Assembly: GCF_001428075.1 (NCBI RefSeq) | Contig: NZ_LMSI01000009.1 | Span: 1 to 64,000 of the forward strand | Origin: Arthrobacter sp. Soil764 | GTDB lineage: Bacteria > Actinomycetota > Actinomycetes > Actinomycetales > Micrococcaceae | Direction of reading: 5' to 3' | DNA length: 64,000 bases | In this document: positions 35,899 through 44,046 of the stretch, in pieces | Position numbering within the stretch: the first letter of the stretch is position 1 | Layout of the letters: each line of letters begins with the position of its first letter | Notes under the pieces: generated by a model | Told to the model about the DNA's origin: nothing | The model's input: only the letters and a program-made list of their open reading frames with translations | Database searches by the model: none | Position numbers and translations under genes: made by a program

Positions 35899-37520
35899 CA
35901 GTTCTCCCCTTCGCCGTTCCCGCTGATCGTCCAGCGCTTGTTGGTGTCGTGCAGTGATTCCTCCACGCTGGTCAGTTTGAGCGCGACCGGGATCCCTGGG
36001 CGGCCGCCGACTTTGAAGAGGAACTTGCCCAGGCCAGGGCGTACCCGCTTGCGGGATCCGCCGACGTCGGTCCATGAACCGGGGTCAGCCCAGGAGATGA
36101 GGCGGGCTTGTTCGGCCCGGGAGAGGGTGACGGCTCTATTGAGTTTTTCCATTTCTGCTCCGGGCAGCGCGCCGCAGACGACCATGCCGGAGCGTTCAAC
36201 GAATCCGCGCGCTTTCATCCGTTCGGACTCGGTGGGCAGGGCTTCGAGGTCGCTCATGGTGTGCGTGATCATGGCCTGCCCGACGCCCTCGGTCCGGTTC
36301 AGCCGGGTCAGCGAGTCAACCCGGTCCACCATGCCTTCACCGGAGCGCAGGGCCCGCCAGAGCTCGTCCATGACGACGAAGTAGTTCCGGCGCGGTTCCA
36401 GGCCGGCGTCCGCCAGGGTGTGGGCGACCTGGACGGTGGCAAACCCTGTTGACCAGCAGGCCAGCAGGCAGGCCGCTTGAATGTCCCGCTGCGTGTCGGA
36501 GATCCCTGACAGGTCGAAGACCACGGGTTTGGTCAGGTCCATCGGCTGGTCGGTGGGCTGGGAGAACATGTCCGAGAACCGGCCCGAGCCGTCGAGGGAA
36601 TACAGCGACTGGCGCAGCTGGTCGGTCGCGTCCAGGTAGCGGCTCATGTCGCCACGGTCCAGGGCGATCGCGCGCAGCTCGTCGGGGGCGTCTTTGATGA
36701 CCTCGATCAAATCCCCGATCAGGGGCACGCGGTCCAGGCGCTCGTCCAGGATGTGCAGTGCCCGGTCAATCAGGGATTCTTCGTGGGCGCTGGGCTTGGC
36801 GTTCCGCACGATGGTGATCAGCGCCGTGATCATGTTCAGGCGCCGGTTGTGCGAGTCGGCCATCAGCTGTTCGGCCAGCTTCTCTGCCTTCACCGCTGCC
36901 GCGAGAAGCGGCACGGCTGCAGCCTGGTCGCCGTCTGGATCGTTCAGGGTCCGGTTCGCTGTGGCCCGGTGTTCCTCGGCCGAGGCGAGCAGCCTGACGG
37001 CGGCTCCTGTGGCTTCACCGGGATCCAGGACGTTCAAGTGGCCGCGTCCGGGACCCAGGCTGATGACTTGCCCGCCGAGGGCTTCGATCAGGTCAACGTA
37101 GTCCGGCTTCAGGTCACCGAGGATCAACGGGTTGATGCTCCGGCCTGCCAGGCCCAGGACGATGTGCCGGACCAGGGTGGATTTGCCGTAGTGCGGCAGG
37201 CCGAGGACGAACATGGAGGGGTTGTTGATCATGCCGTGCATGAACCAGCTGATGGGATCGGCCCCGAAGGGCGCTCCCGTGTCGGTGTGAACGCCGATCG
37301 GCACTCCCAGGATTGGGGTTCCGGATCCGCCCACGAACGGCCAGAGACCGCAGACCTGGACCGACGTGCCGCGCCATTCGTCGGCCGCAGTGACGTAAAC
37401 GGCTTCGCCCTGTCCTCGTCCGCGCCAGCCCCGCAGGCCCGGGCGGCGGGCGACCGCGGCCGCGATCTTCGTGGCAGGGGCCGATGTGCGCTGGTGCTTG
37501 GTCTTGCTGCCGAACATCAC
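35898..37520 (-). CDS. VirB4/TraC-like conjugation ATPase
   Basis: A 540-residue ATPase. Walker A is GLPHYGKST (about 108), followed by PLILGDLKPDYVDLI, and Walker B is YFVVMDELWRALRSG (about 385). It matches the ATPase half of VirB4-like proteins of actinobacterial conjugative systems, in which the N-terminal half is split off into the neighbouring SCO6880-type protein. The starts and stops of the two genes overlap by four bases. Confidence 0.85.
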   Translation of the reverse strand: MMFGSKTKHQRTSAPATKIAAAVARRPGLRGWRGRGQGEAVYVTAADEWRGTSVQVCGLWPFVGGSGTPILGVPIGVHTDTGAPFGADPISWFMHGMINNPSMFVLGLPHYGKSTLVRHIVLGLAGRSINPLILGDLKPDYVDLIEALGGQVISLGPGRGHLNVLDPGEATGAAVRLLASAEEHRATANRTLNDPDGDQAAAVPLLAAAVKAEKLAEQLMADSHNRRLNMITALITIVRNAKPSAHEESLIDRALHILDERLDRVPLIGDLIEVIKDAPDELRAIALDRGDMSRYLDATDQLRQSLYSLDGSGRFSDMFSQPTDQPMDLTKPVVFDLSGISDTQRDIQAACLLACWSTGFATVQVAHTLADAGLEPRRNYFVVMDELWRALRSGEGMVDRVDSLTRLNRTEGVGQAMITHTMSDLEALPTESERMKARGFVERSGMVVCGALPGAEMEKLNRAVTLSRAEQARLISWADPGSWTDVGGSRKRVRPGLGKFLFKVGGRPGIPVALKLTSVEESLHDTNKRWTISGNGEGEN

Positions 37521-39028
37521 ATGGCCTCGCGGATCTCTTCGGGAACCTTCAAGTGCTTGGGCAGGACCAGCCCCAGTGGCAGGGACGCGGCAAAGGCAGA
37601 ATCCTGTGAACCGTAGGCGCGGCGCAACAGCAGACGTGCCGACGGGCCGAGGTTTCCCTCCACGACGGCCACGGCGTCCTCAAGGTCCCGGGAGGACAGC
37701 ACCGTGGCAGTGACCACCATGCCGAAGTTGACCAGCCCGGCACCTTTGGCTTCCTCGGCTGCGGTGGCCTGCGCCGCGCGGGCATCGACCAGGGCGCGGG
37801 CTGTGGGCCGGTTGGTCGAGGAGGCCCGGGTCAGGGCGCTGGTTTGGTCCGACTCCACGATGGCGGCCGCGCGGCCGGCTTCGATCGGCCGGTACAGCAA
37901 GGTGACGCGCTTGCGGTCGATCTCCCCGTGCGGTGCGACGAGGCGGCCCAGCGCTGATGCCAGGATGTGTCCGCGTGGTGCGCCCGTCATCGTCCAGGAC
38001 ACCGAGTGCCCGGAATCGTGGCGGTAGCCGTCCCAGTTGGATTGATGGGCGGACGGTCCGACGTCGCCCCAGTCCAGGTCAACGGGTGTGCCCTGGTAGT
38101 GGGCTTCGTCGATGAGTCGGGCCGCTGCAGGGTCGTACGCGACGCGAACGACCTCACACAGTTCCTGAGCGTTCAACGGTGCGCATGCTCCGGCGCCGGT
38201 GGATTCCAGACGCTCGGTCAGGCTGGGAAGCCGTGAGGCGAGATCCCTCGCGATCTCTTCTGCTGTGCGTCGTTTGCCGCCTGCCCGGGCAGCGGCGCTG
38301 AACGTCAGCGCGACCCAGGCGCGGATCGTGGCCGATCCCTGTGGGTAGGTGTTCAAGGCCTCCCGGAGCATGGCCTTGGCAATGGCCGGGGCGTCGTCAT
38401 GGATGTTCGATTCAACTTCCCTGCGTAGCCGTGCCCCGGAATCGGGTGCGGTTTCGACCGTGACGGATGCAGCCACGACGGCAGGTTCATTCGACAACGA
38501 GGCCAGCCAGCCGCCCCAGTTAGCCACCCAGGCATCAATCTGTTCAGGATCGACCAAGGACGCACCGTCGGGCTGGGTGCCGAAGACAACGCTGTAATGA
38601 GCGGTGGAGGGAAGGTGGATCAGCGCGAAGGGGCGGCCATAGGAGTCCGTGAACTCGTAAAGTTTGGAGCCGGCAGAGATCCCAGGCAGCTGGAACTCAC
38701 CCCAAGGCGTCAGCCCCAACGGACCGGAGCGGTAGATGTTGGACTTCTTTCGCCGCGCGGAGCGGAACGCCAGCCGAGCGAAAATCCGCTCCCCTACAGA
38801 CTTGTTGTGCTTGTCGGTCACCGAGACGACGGCCAGCGCCACCCCAAGAATGAACAGAGCAACGAGTCCGGCCAACCAGCCGCCGACAAAGAGACAGATC
38901 ACCGTGATGATGAGGCCAACAAACAAACCGGCTGTTGCCAGCCCACCAAGGGTGCCGATGCCCGCCTTACGCGGACGCCGCCAGTTTCCGTAGGTCGGTT
39001 CCCTATATGTGTTCTCAATAGCTGCCAT
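37517..39028 (-). CDS. SCO6880-family transfer protein
   Basis: A 503-residue protein with two membrane helices near residues 25-75 (LGGLATAGLFVGLIIT..., LAGLVALFILGVALAV) followed by a large soluble domain, matching the SCO6880 family that precedes the VirB4-like ATPase in actinobacterial plasmids and ICEs. The ATG at 39028 has a GGGGGG 8 bp ahead and overlaps the VirB6-like gene stop by a few bases. Confidence 0.82.
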   Translation of the reverse strand: MAAIENTYREPTYGNWRRPRKAGIGTLGGLATAGLFVGLIITVICLFVGGWLAGLVALFILGVALAVVSVTDKHNKSVGERIFARLAFRSARRKKSNIYRSGPLGLTPWGEFQLPGISAGSKLYEFTDSYGRPFALIHLPSTAHYSVVFGTQPDGASLVDPEQIDAWVANWGGWLASLSNEPAVVAASVTVETAPDSGARLRREVESNIHDDAPAIAKAMLREALNTYPQGSATIRAWVALTFSAAARAGGKRRTAEEIARDLASRLPSLTERLESTGAGACAPLNAQELCEVVRVAYDPAAARLIDEAHYQGTPVDLDWGDVGPSAHQSNWDGYRHDSGHSVSWTMTGAPRGHILASALGRLVAPHGEIDRKRVTLLYRPIEAGRAAAIVESDQTSALTRASSTNRPTARALVDARAAQATAAEEAKGAGLVNFGMVVTATVLSSRDLEDAVAVVEGNLGPSARLLLRRAYGSQDSAFAASLPLGLVLPKHLKVPEEIREAM

Positions 39029-39029
39029 C

Positions 39030-40337
39030 TCAGGCACCCCCCGTGGATTCTTCGCTCATGTCTTTGATGGCCCCGGAAGCGGCCTGGCCTGCTTCAACGC
39101 CCTTCTGTGCGGCCAGTACGGCGACACCGCCCGCGCCCGCCGCTACAGCGCCACCACTGGCGGCTGCTCCGCTGCCTGCAGCAGCACTGCCGGCACCGGT
39201 AGATTCTGCCGCCCCAGTGGCTCCGGCGCTCCGGGTACCTGTCTTCCCCGCTGTGCCGGACGTTCCTGACGTTCCCTGGCTGCCAGTGCCCGAAGGGCCC
39301 TGCGATCCAGGGCTATGACTCGACGTGCTGCTGGTTGTCGTCGAGCTGGTGGAGTATCCGCCGCCGCGTCCTGCGCTGCCCATGCTGATTGCGCCGGAAG
39401 CCAGTGCGCCGACCGTCCCTGCTGCCAGACCGCCACCGCCGCCAGCGACAGCACCAACCATCGGGGTGACGAACCGCATGAGGGCTGGCATGGCGAACAA
39501 GGCAATGATCATCAGAGCCAGACCGGTCACCGTTGCCAGGAGCGCGGAGCCGAAGTCCTTGCCGTCACCAACGTTCCCGAAGATCTTGCTGCCACTGAGC
39601 TGGAAAGCCGTCGCGTAGACGATGGCGGCCGCGGGCTTGTAGAGGATGAAAGCGATCAGCCAAGCTGTGCACTTCTGAAACCAACCCCTGCCTGCCTCGG
39701 TATTGCTGAAAGCTGCAGCCGTAGGGAAGATCCCCGTCAGGATGACGAGCAGGCCACCGCGGATGATCATGAGCACGATCTGCATTACGGAGGCCAGAAT
39801 CGCAATCAGTCCCAGGAGAATGATCATGATCGACCCGATCGGGCTGGTCGCCGAAAGCGCCAACAAGGCCGTGATGTTCTCGTTGAACGAGGTCCCGTTC
39901 GTGGAATTAGTGATGATCCAGGCCGAGAACTGATCCGCCGCGACCGTCAGCAGTCCCACGGCCGCTACACCAGCGCCGGAGACGACGATTAGGGTCGCCA
40001 GCGAACGCACCAGATCCCGCAAGGGGGCACCCCTGCGCTCAATCGTCATCTTGGCTGCACCCACGAGGACAGACATCACAGCCAGGGAAGCCGTCCAGAA
40101 GTAGAGACTGTTCTGCAGGAACAACACCGGGTCACTCCCGGTGGACCCTCCCGGGGCTGCGGTTAGAGCGGGAGTTCCCACATTCACCCAAAATGTTCCG
40201 AGTGTTTGGACTGTTTGTCCAACGGCATCGGCAATAGCTTTCGCCATGTTCTTGACGGCATCATTGGCGACATCTTCGATGGCCGCCCCTGCCTGGCAAA
40301 AAGGATTTATTGCATTCAAGCCGGAGCAGTCAGCCAT
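39030..40337 (-). CDS. VirB6/TrbL-like polytopic membrane protein
   Basis: A 435-residue protein with 5-6 hydrophobic helices between about 75 and 300, then a long Gly/Ser/Thr/Ala-rich low-complexity tail to the C terminus. This is the form of VirB6/TrbL channel components in Gram-positive type IV systems. The ATG at 40337 overlaps the stop of the upstream gene by one base (TAATG). Confidence 0.85.
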   Translation of the reverse strand: MADCSGLNAINPFCQAGAAIEDVANDAVKNMAKAIADAVGQTVQTLGTFWVNVGTPALTAAPGGSTGSDPVLFLQNSLYFWTASLAVMSVLVGAAKMTIERRGAPLRDLVRSLATLIVVSGAGVAAVGLLTVAADQFSAWIITNSTNGTSFNENITALLALSATSPIGSIMIILLGLIAILASVMQIVLMIIRGGLLVILTGIFPTAAAFSNTEAGRGWFQKCTAWLIAFILYKPAAAIVYATAFQLSGSKIFGNVGDGKDFGSALLATVTGLALMIIALFAMPALMRFVTPMVGAVAGGGGGLAAGTVGALASGAISMGSAGRGGGYSTSSTTTSSTSSHSPGSQGPSGTGSQGTSGTSGTAGKTGTRSAGATGAAESTGAGSAAAGSGAAASGGAVAAGAGGVAVLAAQKGVEAGQAASGAIKDMSEESTGGA

Positions 40338-41062
40338 TAGACACCGGCCCACTCGACGTAACCACTGAGGTCACTAAGCTGTCGCGCCCCAGTGTCTCCT
40401 GTAGCCGGCACAACGAACTTCCAGTCGCCCTCGTACCACTGGAGCGGAACCGGAATGGAGACGAAGGTTCCGTTTGCACCCTTGAATGCGAGATCAATGA
40501 CGGCTCGGTCAGCCTCGTAAGAACGGAACGTGAAGCCGGCCAATTGGGCTGTCACGGAGTTTGGGGCGGCTGTTGGGGAAGACTTCAGCACCGCATCTAG
40601 CTCCGGGCTTGGTACAGCCAACTGCTGATAAACGAGGTCCGCTTTTCCAGCTGAGGACAACGCAGTCATGTTTGCCGCTGCATACAACGCACCGGTCGGT
40701 GAGTGTGCGAAACAGGAACGAAGGCCGTTGGCTTCGGTCTTGCCGGGGCCGAACTGCATAGGCGATGTTGGTGCGGCGATCTTGCCGACCAACTCCCATT
40801 TGGTGTCGGCGGGTGTAGTGGCCGGCTTGGCCTGGTCACCGGATGGCAGGCCACACACGCTGGCCGCCGACGTCGCCGAAGGTTCGCCGCTGCTGATGCT
40901 CGTGCTGGTGGTGCTCGGTTCAGGGGACGCCGTTCCGCCGCCTCTGGGAACCAGGGCCAGGATTATCCCGAGCGCGACAATGATCGCCACGACAACGGCC
41001 GAGATGATGAACTTAGGTTTGGTCAGCGGATTCTGGTCTTCGTTCACTGTCGGTTCAGTCAT
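40337..41062 (-). CDS. Single-pass transfer protein, possibly VirB8-like
   Basis: A 241-residue protein with a short cytoplasmic N terminus, one membrane helix (IISAVVVAIIVALGIILALV, about 19-38), a Ser/Thr-rich linker and an extracellular domain. The alternating pattern FRSYEADRAVIDLAF ... VPLQWYEGDWKFVVP resembles the NTF2-like fold of VirB8/TcpC proteins. That assignment rests on topology and pattern only. Confidence 0.7.
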   Translation of the reverse strand: MTEPTVNEDQNPLTKPKFIISAVVVAIIVALGIILALVPRGGGTASPEPSTTSTSISSGEPSATSAASVCGLPSGDQAKPATTPADTKWELVGKIAAPTSPMQFGPGKTEANGLRSCFAHSPTGALYAAANMTALSSAGKADLVYQQLAVPSPELDAVLKSSPTAAPNSVTAQLAGFTFRSYEADRAVIDLAFKGANGTFVSIPVPLQWYEGDWKFVVPATGDTGARQLSDLSGYVEWAGV

Positions 41063-41074
41063 GGCTGAAGCTCC

Positions 41075-41362
41075 TTAGACCAGGGCGCCTACGACGCCGC
41101 CAGCGGAGGCTGCCAGGATGCACCCGCCGAGGACCCATGCCAGACGGCCGGCATGCTCGCCGCCCTCTCCGCGTCGGTTATTGATCATCATCGTTCCGGC
41201 TGTGATCAGGATGCCCGCGACTGCCAAGCCGAAGACGATCCATGCGACCCATTTGAGGATCGTCAACAAACCTTCAGAGCCGGGAGGTGCCTCACCTGTG
41301 CCCGGGTTCGGTATCTCTGTGATGGCAAAGCTTGACCATTCCAAGGCCTTGGAGAACAACAT
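41075..41362 (-). CDS. VirB2/TrbC pilin-like small membrane protein
   Basis: A 95-residue protein with two membrane helices (WVAWIVFGLAVAGILITAGTM and LAWVLGGCILAASAGGVVGA) joined by a polar loop NNRRGEGGEHAG, as in VirB2/TrbC pilins. It lies 12 bp before the VirB8-like gene in the operon. Confidence 0.72.
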   Translation of the reverse strand: MLFSKALEWSSFAITEIPNPGTGEAPPGSEGLLTILKWVAWIVFGLAVAGILITAGTMMINNRRGEGGEHAGRLAWVLGGCILAASAGGVVGALV

Positions 41363-41375
41363 GAGTTTCTACTTT

Positions 41376-41993
41376 CTATTTGGCCGGGAGTCCGGCGGTG
41401 GCAGTTACTGCGATCTGCACCTGCTCAAGAGTGGTGCGGGCTTCTTTGGGAAGTTCCTCGGTCCCGATGTCATGGCCGTAGCGCCATGTGTCCACCCAGG
41501 GGAAATGCCACATGTGGGGCACTCCCCCGCCGACGACGCGGGCGAAGTCGCGGATCTCTTTGGGGAGCCGCCCGGGAGCGTCAGCCATGACCACGAGGCC
41601 GGCGATCTGGATGGCGGGAAGTGACCTTGATGCCCATTCAGTTGCAGCCAGCCGTGCTGCACGAAGGCCTGGGATATTGGACCGGGCAACCAGGACGATC
41701 ACGGATCCGGCTGCGGTCAAAGGCCAGTGATGATCGGCTGCCCTGGTGTTCTTGTCCAGGCGTGCAAGCGACGTTTCGCCCGCGCCGCCGTGGACGCCAA
41801 GCCACCAAAAGCTCGGTTCCCTCCCCGCAACGTTCCTTCGGGGAAGCCGGTCCGCCTGGTCCGGCTGCGGAACACTCAGCTGTGGCCTCGTCGCCCCCGT
41901 AGGGATGAAAGGCGGCTCTTCCGGGATAGCTGGAACGGGTTCGTCGATAGTTTCTGCGCCGAGCGTCACCCAGCGATTCTTTGAGACCGGCAT
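41376..41993 (-). CDS. DUF6668-like protein with degenerate P-loop
   Basis: A 205-residue protein, first gene of the leftward transfer operon. FWWLGVHGGAGETSL occupies the place of a ParA/MinD P-loop but has Glu where the invariant Lys would be, and AGLVVMADAPGRLPKEIRD follows like a switch II region. It is probably a non-hydrolysing relative of the ParA-like ATPases. AGGGGAAG precedes the ATG at 41993. Confidence 0.7.
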   Translation of the reverse strand: MPVSKNRWVTLGAETIDEPVPAIPEEPPFIPTGATRPQLSVPQPDQADRLPRRNVAGREPSFWWLGVHGGAGETSLARLDKNTRAADHHWPLTAAGSVIVLVARSNIPGLRAARLAATEWASRSLPAIQIAGLVVMADAPGRLPKEIRDFARVVGGGVPHMWHFPWVDTWRYGHDIGTEELPKEARTTLEQVQIAVTATAGLPAK

Positions 41994-42077
41994 TTCACTT
42001 CCCCTACTAATGTCCGCAAAGATCGTATCGGTACCATCCGACACGAAAGGCCAAAAGTGACCGCAAACAACAGCTTT

Positions 42078-42113
42078 AGTACCTTTCAGTCACGTCTAGT
42101 ACATCACAGTACC
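42078..42113. promoter_or_regulatory. AGTAC direct repeats in the divergent transfer promoter region
   Basis: AGTACC at 42078, AGTACA at 42098 and AGTACC at 42108 are spaced 20 and 10 bp apart, on one face of the helix; a related GGTACC lies at 42030. They sit between the two divergent transfer units and next to the HTH gene, so they are likely its operator. Confidence 0.5.
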
Positions 42114-42136
42114 AATTTGTGGTCTACGATGGCTCT

Positions 42137-42409
42137 ATGCGGTGGGACGGACTGAGCGTGGACCCCAAGTACCTGGAAGCACTCTTCGCCAAGTACCCGG
42201 AGCGTCTTACGCCTCAGGACCTCGAAGAGATCTTCGGGTTGTCCCGAAACACCGTCTACCGCTGGCTCCAAACCGGAGTGATTCCTGCTTACCAAGTCGA
42301 GAAGACATGGTTGATCGCCAGAGATCAAGTCAAGGACTGGGTCTGGGAGAACCGGAACACGCTCAGGAAGGGCCAGACACCAGAAGTGAACGACGAGGAC
42401 CAGCCCTAA
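42137..42409 (+). CDS. Excisionase/MerR-like HTH DNA-binding protein
   Basis: A 90-residue protein with a helix-turn-helix of the excisionase/MerR type: RLTPQDLEEIFGLSRNTVYRWLQTGVIPAYQV, then WLIARDQVKDWVWENR. It probably controls the transfer operons on either side. A TACGAT -10-like hexamer ends 6 bp before the ATG at 42137 and no ribosome site is present, suggesting a leaderless transcript; a GTG at 42119 is an alternative start. Confidence 0.75.
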   Translation: MRWDGLSVDPKYLEALFAKYPERLTPQDLEEIFGLSRNTVYRWLQTGVIPAYQVEKTWLIARDQVKDWVWENRNTLRKGQTPEVNDEDQP

Positions 42410-42445
42410 GGCGAAGCAGCTGACGAGCAGATGTGAGGGGGACAC

Positions 42446-43528
42446 ATGCAATCACGAACGAGCGCGCCTGCGCTGGTCGCCGGCGCCGTCCTCGCACCCG
42501 TCGGCTTGGTACTGTCCATCATCCTGTTCGGCGGGGGCTCCCAGGCCGCGGCCGACGTCTGCTCACCGACCGGATCCAGCGTCAGCGTTGACGCAACCCA
42601 ACTGCCCAAGGTCGCTGTCGCCGGCTACGAGGGCGAACAGCTGAAGAACGCGGCCCTGATCATCAACGCAGGCAAAACCCTTGGCCTGTCGGCCCGAGGG
42701 CAGACGATCGGCGTCATGACGGCCATGGGCGAATCCGGGCTCCGTGTTCTTGACTACGGAGACGGCCCGGGGCCCGACTCCCGGGGACTGTTCCAGCAGC
42801 GCGACAACGGCGCGTGGGGAACCTACCCGGACCGCATGAACCCAACGGCATCAGCCACAAACTTCTTCACCGCCCTGCAGAAGGTCAGCGGGTGGGAACA
42901 GCTCGAACCCACCACGGCCGCGCACCGGGTCCAGCGCAACGCCGACCCGTTCCACTACCAGTCCTACTGGGCGGCCGCCGTCGAGGTCGTCGCCGCCCTG
43001 GCCGACGTTCCGATCACCGATGCCGGCGGGGAAAGCTCCTGCGGGATCCCCGGCCAATCCGGCAAAGACGATGACCTGCCCTGGCGCACCGCGAAGATCT
43101 ACGAGCCATCCCCGCTGGGCATGTACAACCGCGAATGCGTCGACTTCGCCCTCTGGCGTGTGAACCAGCAGCTGGGCAGCACCACCACCCCCTACAAGGT
43201 CCTGAACGGCACCTTCCGGCCTGACGGTGCCGTGCTCGGGTCTGCCCTTACCTGGAAAGACGGCTGGGACGCCAAGGGCTGGCCCACCGGTGGAACGCCA
43301 CGTGTTGGCGCTGTCGTTTGGTACTCCCCCGGCACCGGGGGCGCAGACGGCACCTACGGCCACGTCGCCGTCGTCAAAGCCGTTAACGGTGACGGCAGCT
43401 TCCTGGAAGAGGGCTACAACGGCAACCCCGCCCCGAATGACCACACCTACTACACCCGAACCGTAGAGAACGGCACTCCCAGCGCCTTTCTCTACCTGCC
43501 CGGCAGCGACTCACCGGAGGAACCATGA
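42446..43528 (+). CDS. Secreted peptidoglycan hydrolase (lysozyme-like plus CHAP), VirB1-like
   Basis: A 360-residue exported protein with an N-terminal signal/anchor helix (about 8-35). Residues about 60-190 form a lysozyme/transglycosylase-like domain (IGVMTAMGESGLRVL, SRGLFQQRDNGAWGT). Residues about 215-350 form a CHAP amidase domain with Cys in NRECVDFALWR (about 230) and His in YGHVAVVKA (about 305). It would open the cell wall for the transfer channel. First of three rightward genes, coupled to the lipoprotein by ATGA. Confidence 0.9.
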   Translation: MQSRTSAPALVAGAVLAPVGLVLSIILFGGGSQAAADVCSPTGSSVSVDATQLPKVAVAGYEGEQLKNAALIINAGKTLGLSARGQTIGVMTAMGESGLRVLDYGDGPGPDSRGLFQQRDNGAWGTYPDRMNPTASATNFFTALQKVSGWEQLEPTTAAHRVQRNADPFHYQSYWAAAVEVVAALADVPITDAGGESSCGIPGQSGKDDDLPWRTAKIYEPSPLGMYNRECVDFALWRVNQQLGSTTTPYKVLNGTFRPDGAVLGSALTWKDGWDAKGWPTGGTPRVGAVVWYSPGTGGADGTYGHVAVVKAVNGDGSFLEEGYNGNPAPNDHTYYTRTVENGTPSAFLYLPGSDSPEEP

Positions 43529-44040
43529 AACGCGCCCTGACAGCCCTCGCGGCCCTGCTCGTGTGCACGGCCTGCGCGCCGGTATCCACCTCAACACCCG
43601 CAGAACCGTCACCCACCACTTCCACCGCCAGCCCAGCCACTCTCAGCGCTGGCGGTAAGCCCCAAGCTCCCGGCGGCACAGCACCGGCCACCCTGGGCAT
43701 TGCCTGGGACGAGGCAAGCAAAACAGCCGCGCTGGAAACGGCGACCAAGGCCATGACGCTGTATGCCCGTCCCACGGTCACGGACAAGCAATGGATCCAG
43801 GAGCTCGGGCAGCTGTTGACTGCCCAAGCAACCGCTGATTACCAATACGTTGACCCGGCCAACATCCCGGTCAGCAGGATCACCGGAACGGGCCAGCTCA
43901 GGATCGATGAGAACAACGGTTTCGGCTGCCAGGTCGTCTTTCCCACCGATGCCGGCGACTACGACGTGCAGCTGCTCCGCAGCGCAGCCGACAAGCCCTG
44001 GCAGGTCAACCGTTTCACGCCCCCGAACGGCACAAAGTAA
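43525..44040 (+). CDS. Putative lipoprotein of the transfer region
   Basis: A 171-residue protein with a signal peptide ending LLVCTAC, a lipobox-like site, then a Thr/Ser/Pro linker and a small domain. Position between the wall hydrolase and an ATPase in a transfer cluster suggests a surface accessory of the channel. The lipobox is slightly off consensus (Cys at -3). Confidence 0.7.
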   Translation: MKRALTALAALLVCTACAPVSTSTPAEPSPTTSTASPATLSAGGKPQAPGGTAPATLGIAWDEASKTAALETATKAMTLYARPTVTDKQWIQELGQLLTAQATADYQYVDPANIPVSRITGTGQLRIDENNGFGCQVVFPTDAGDYDVQLLRSAADKPWQVNRFTPPNGTK

Positions 44041-44046
44041 GGACAG

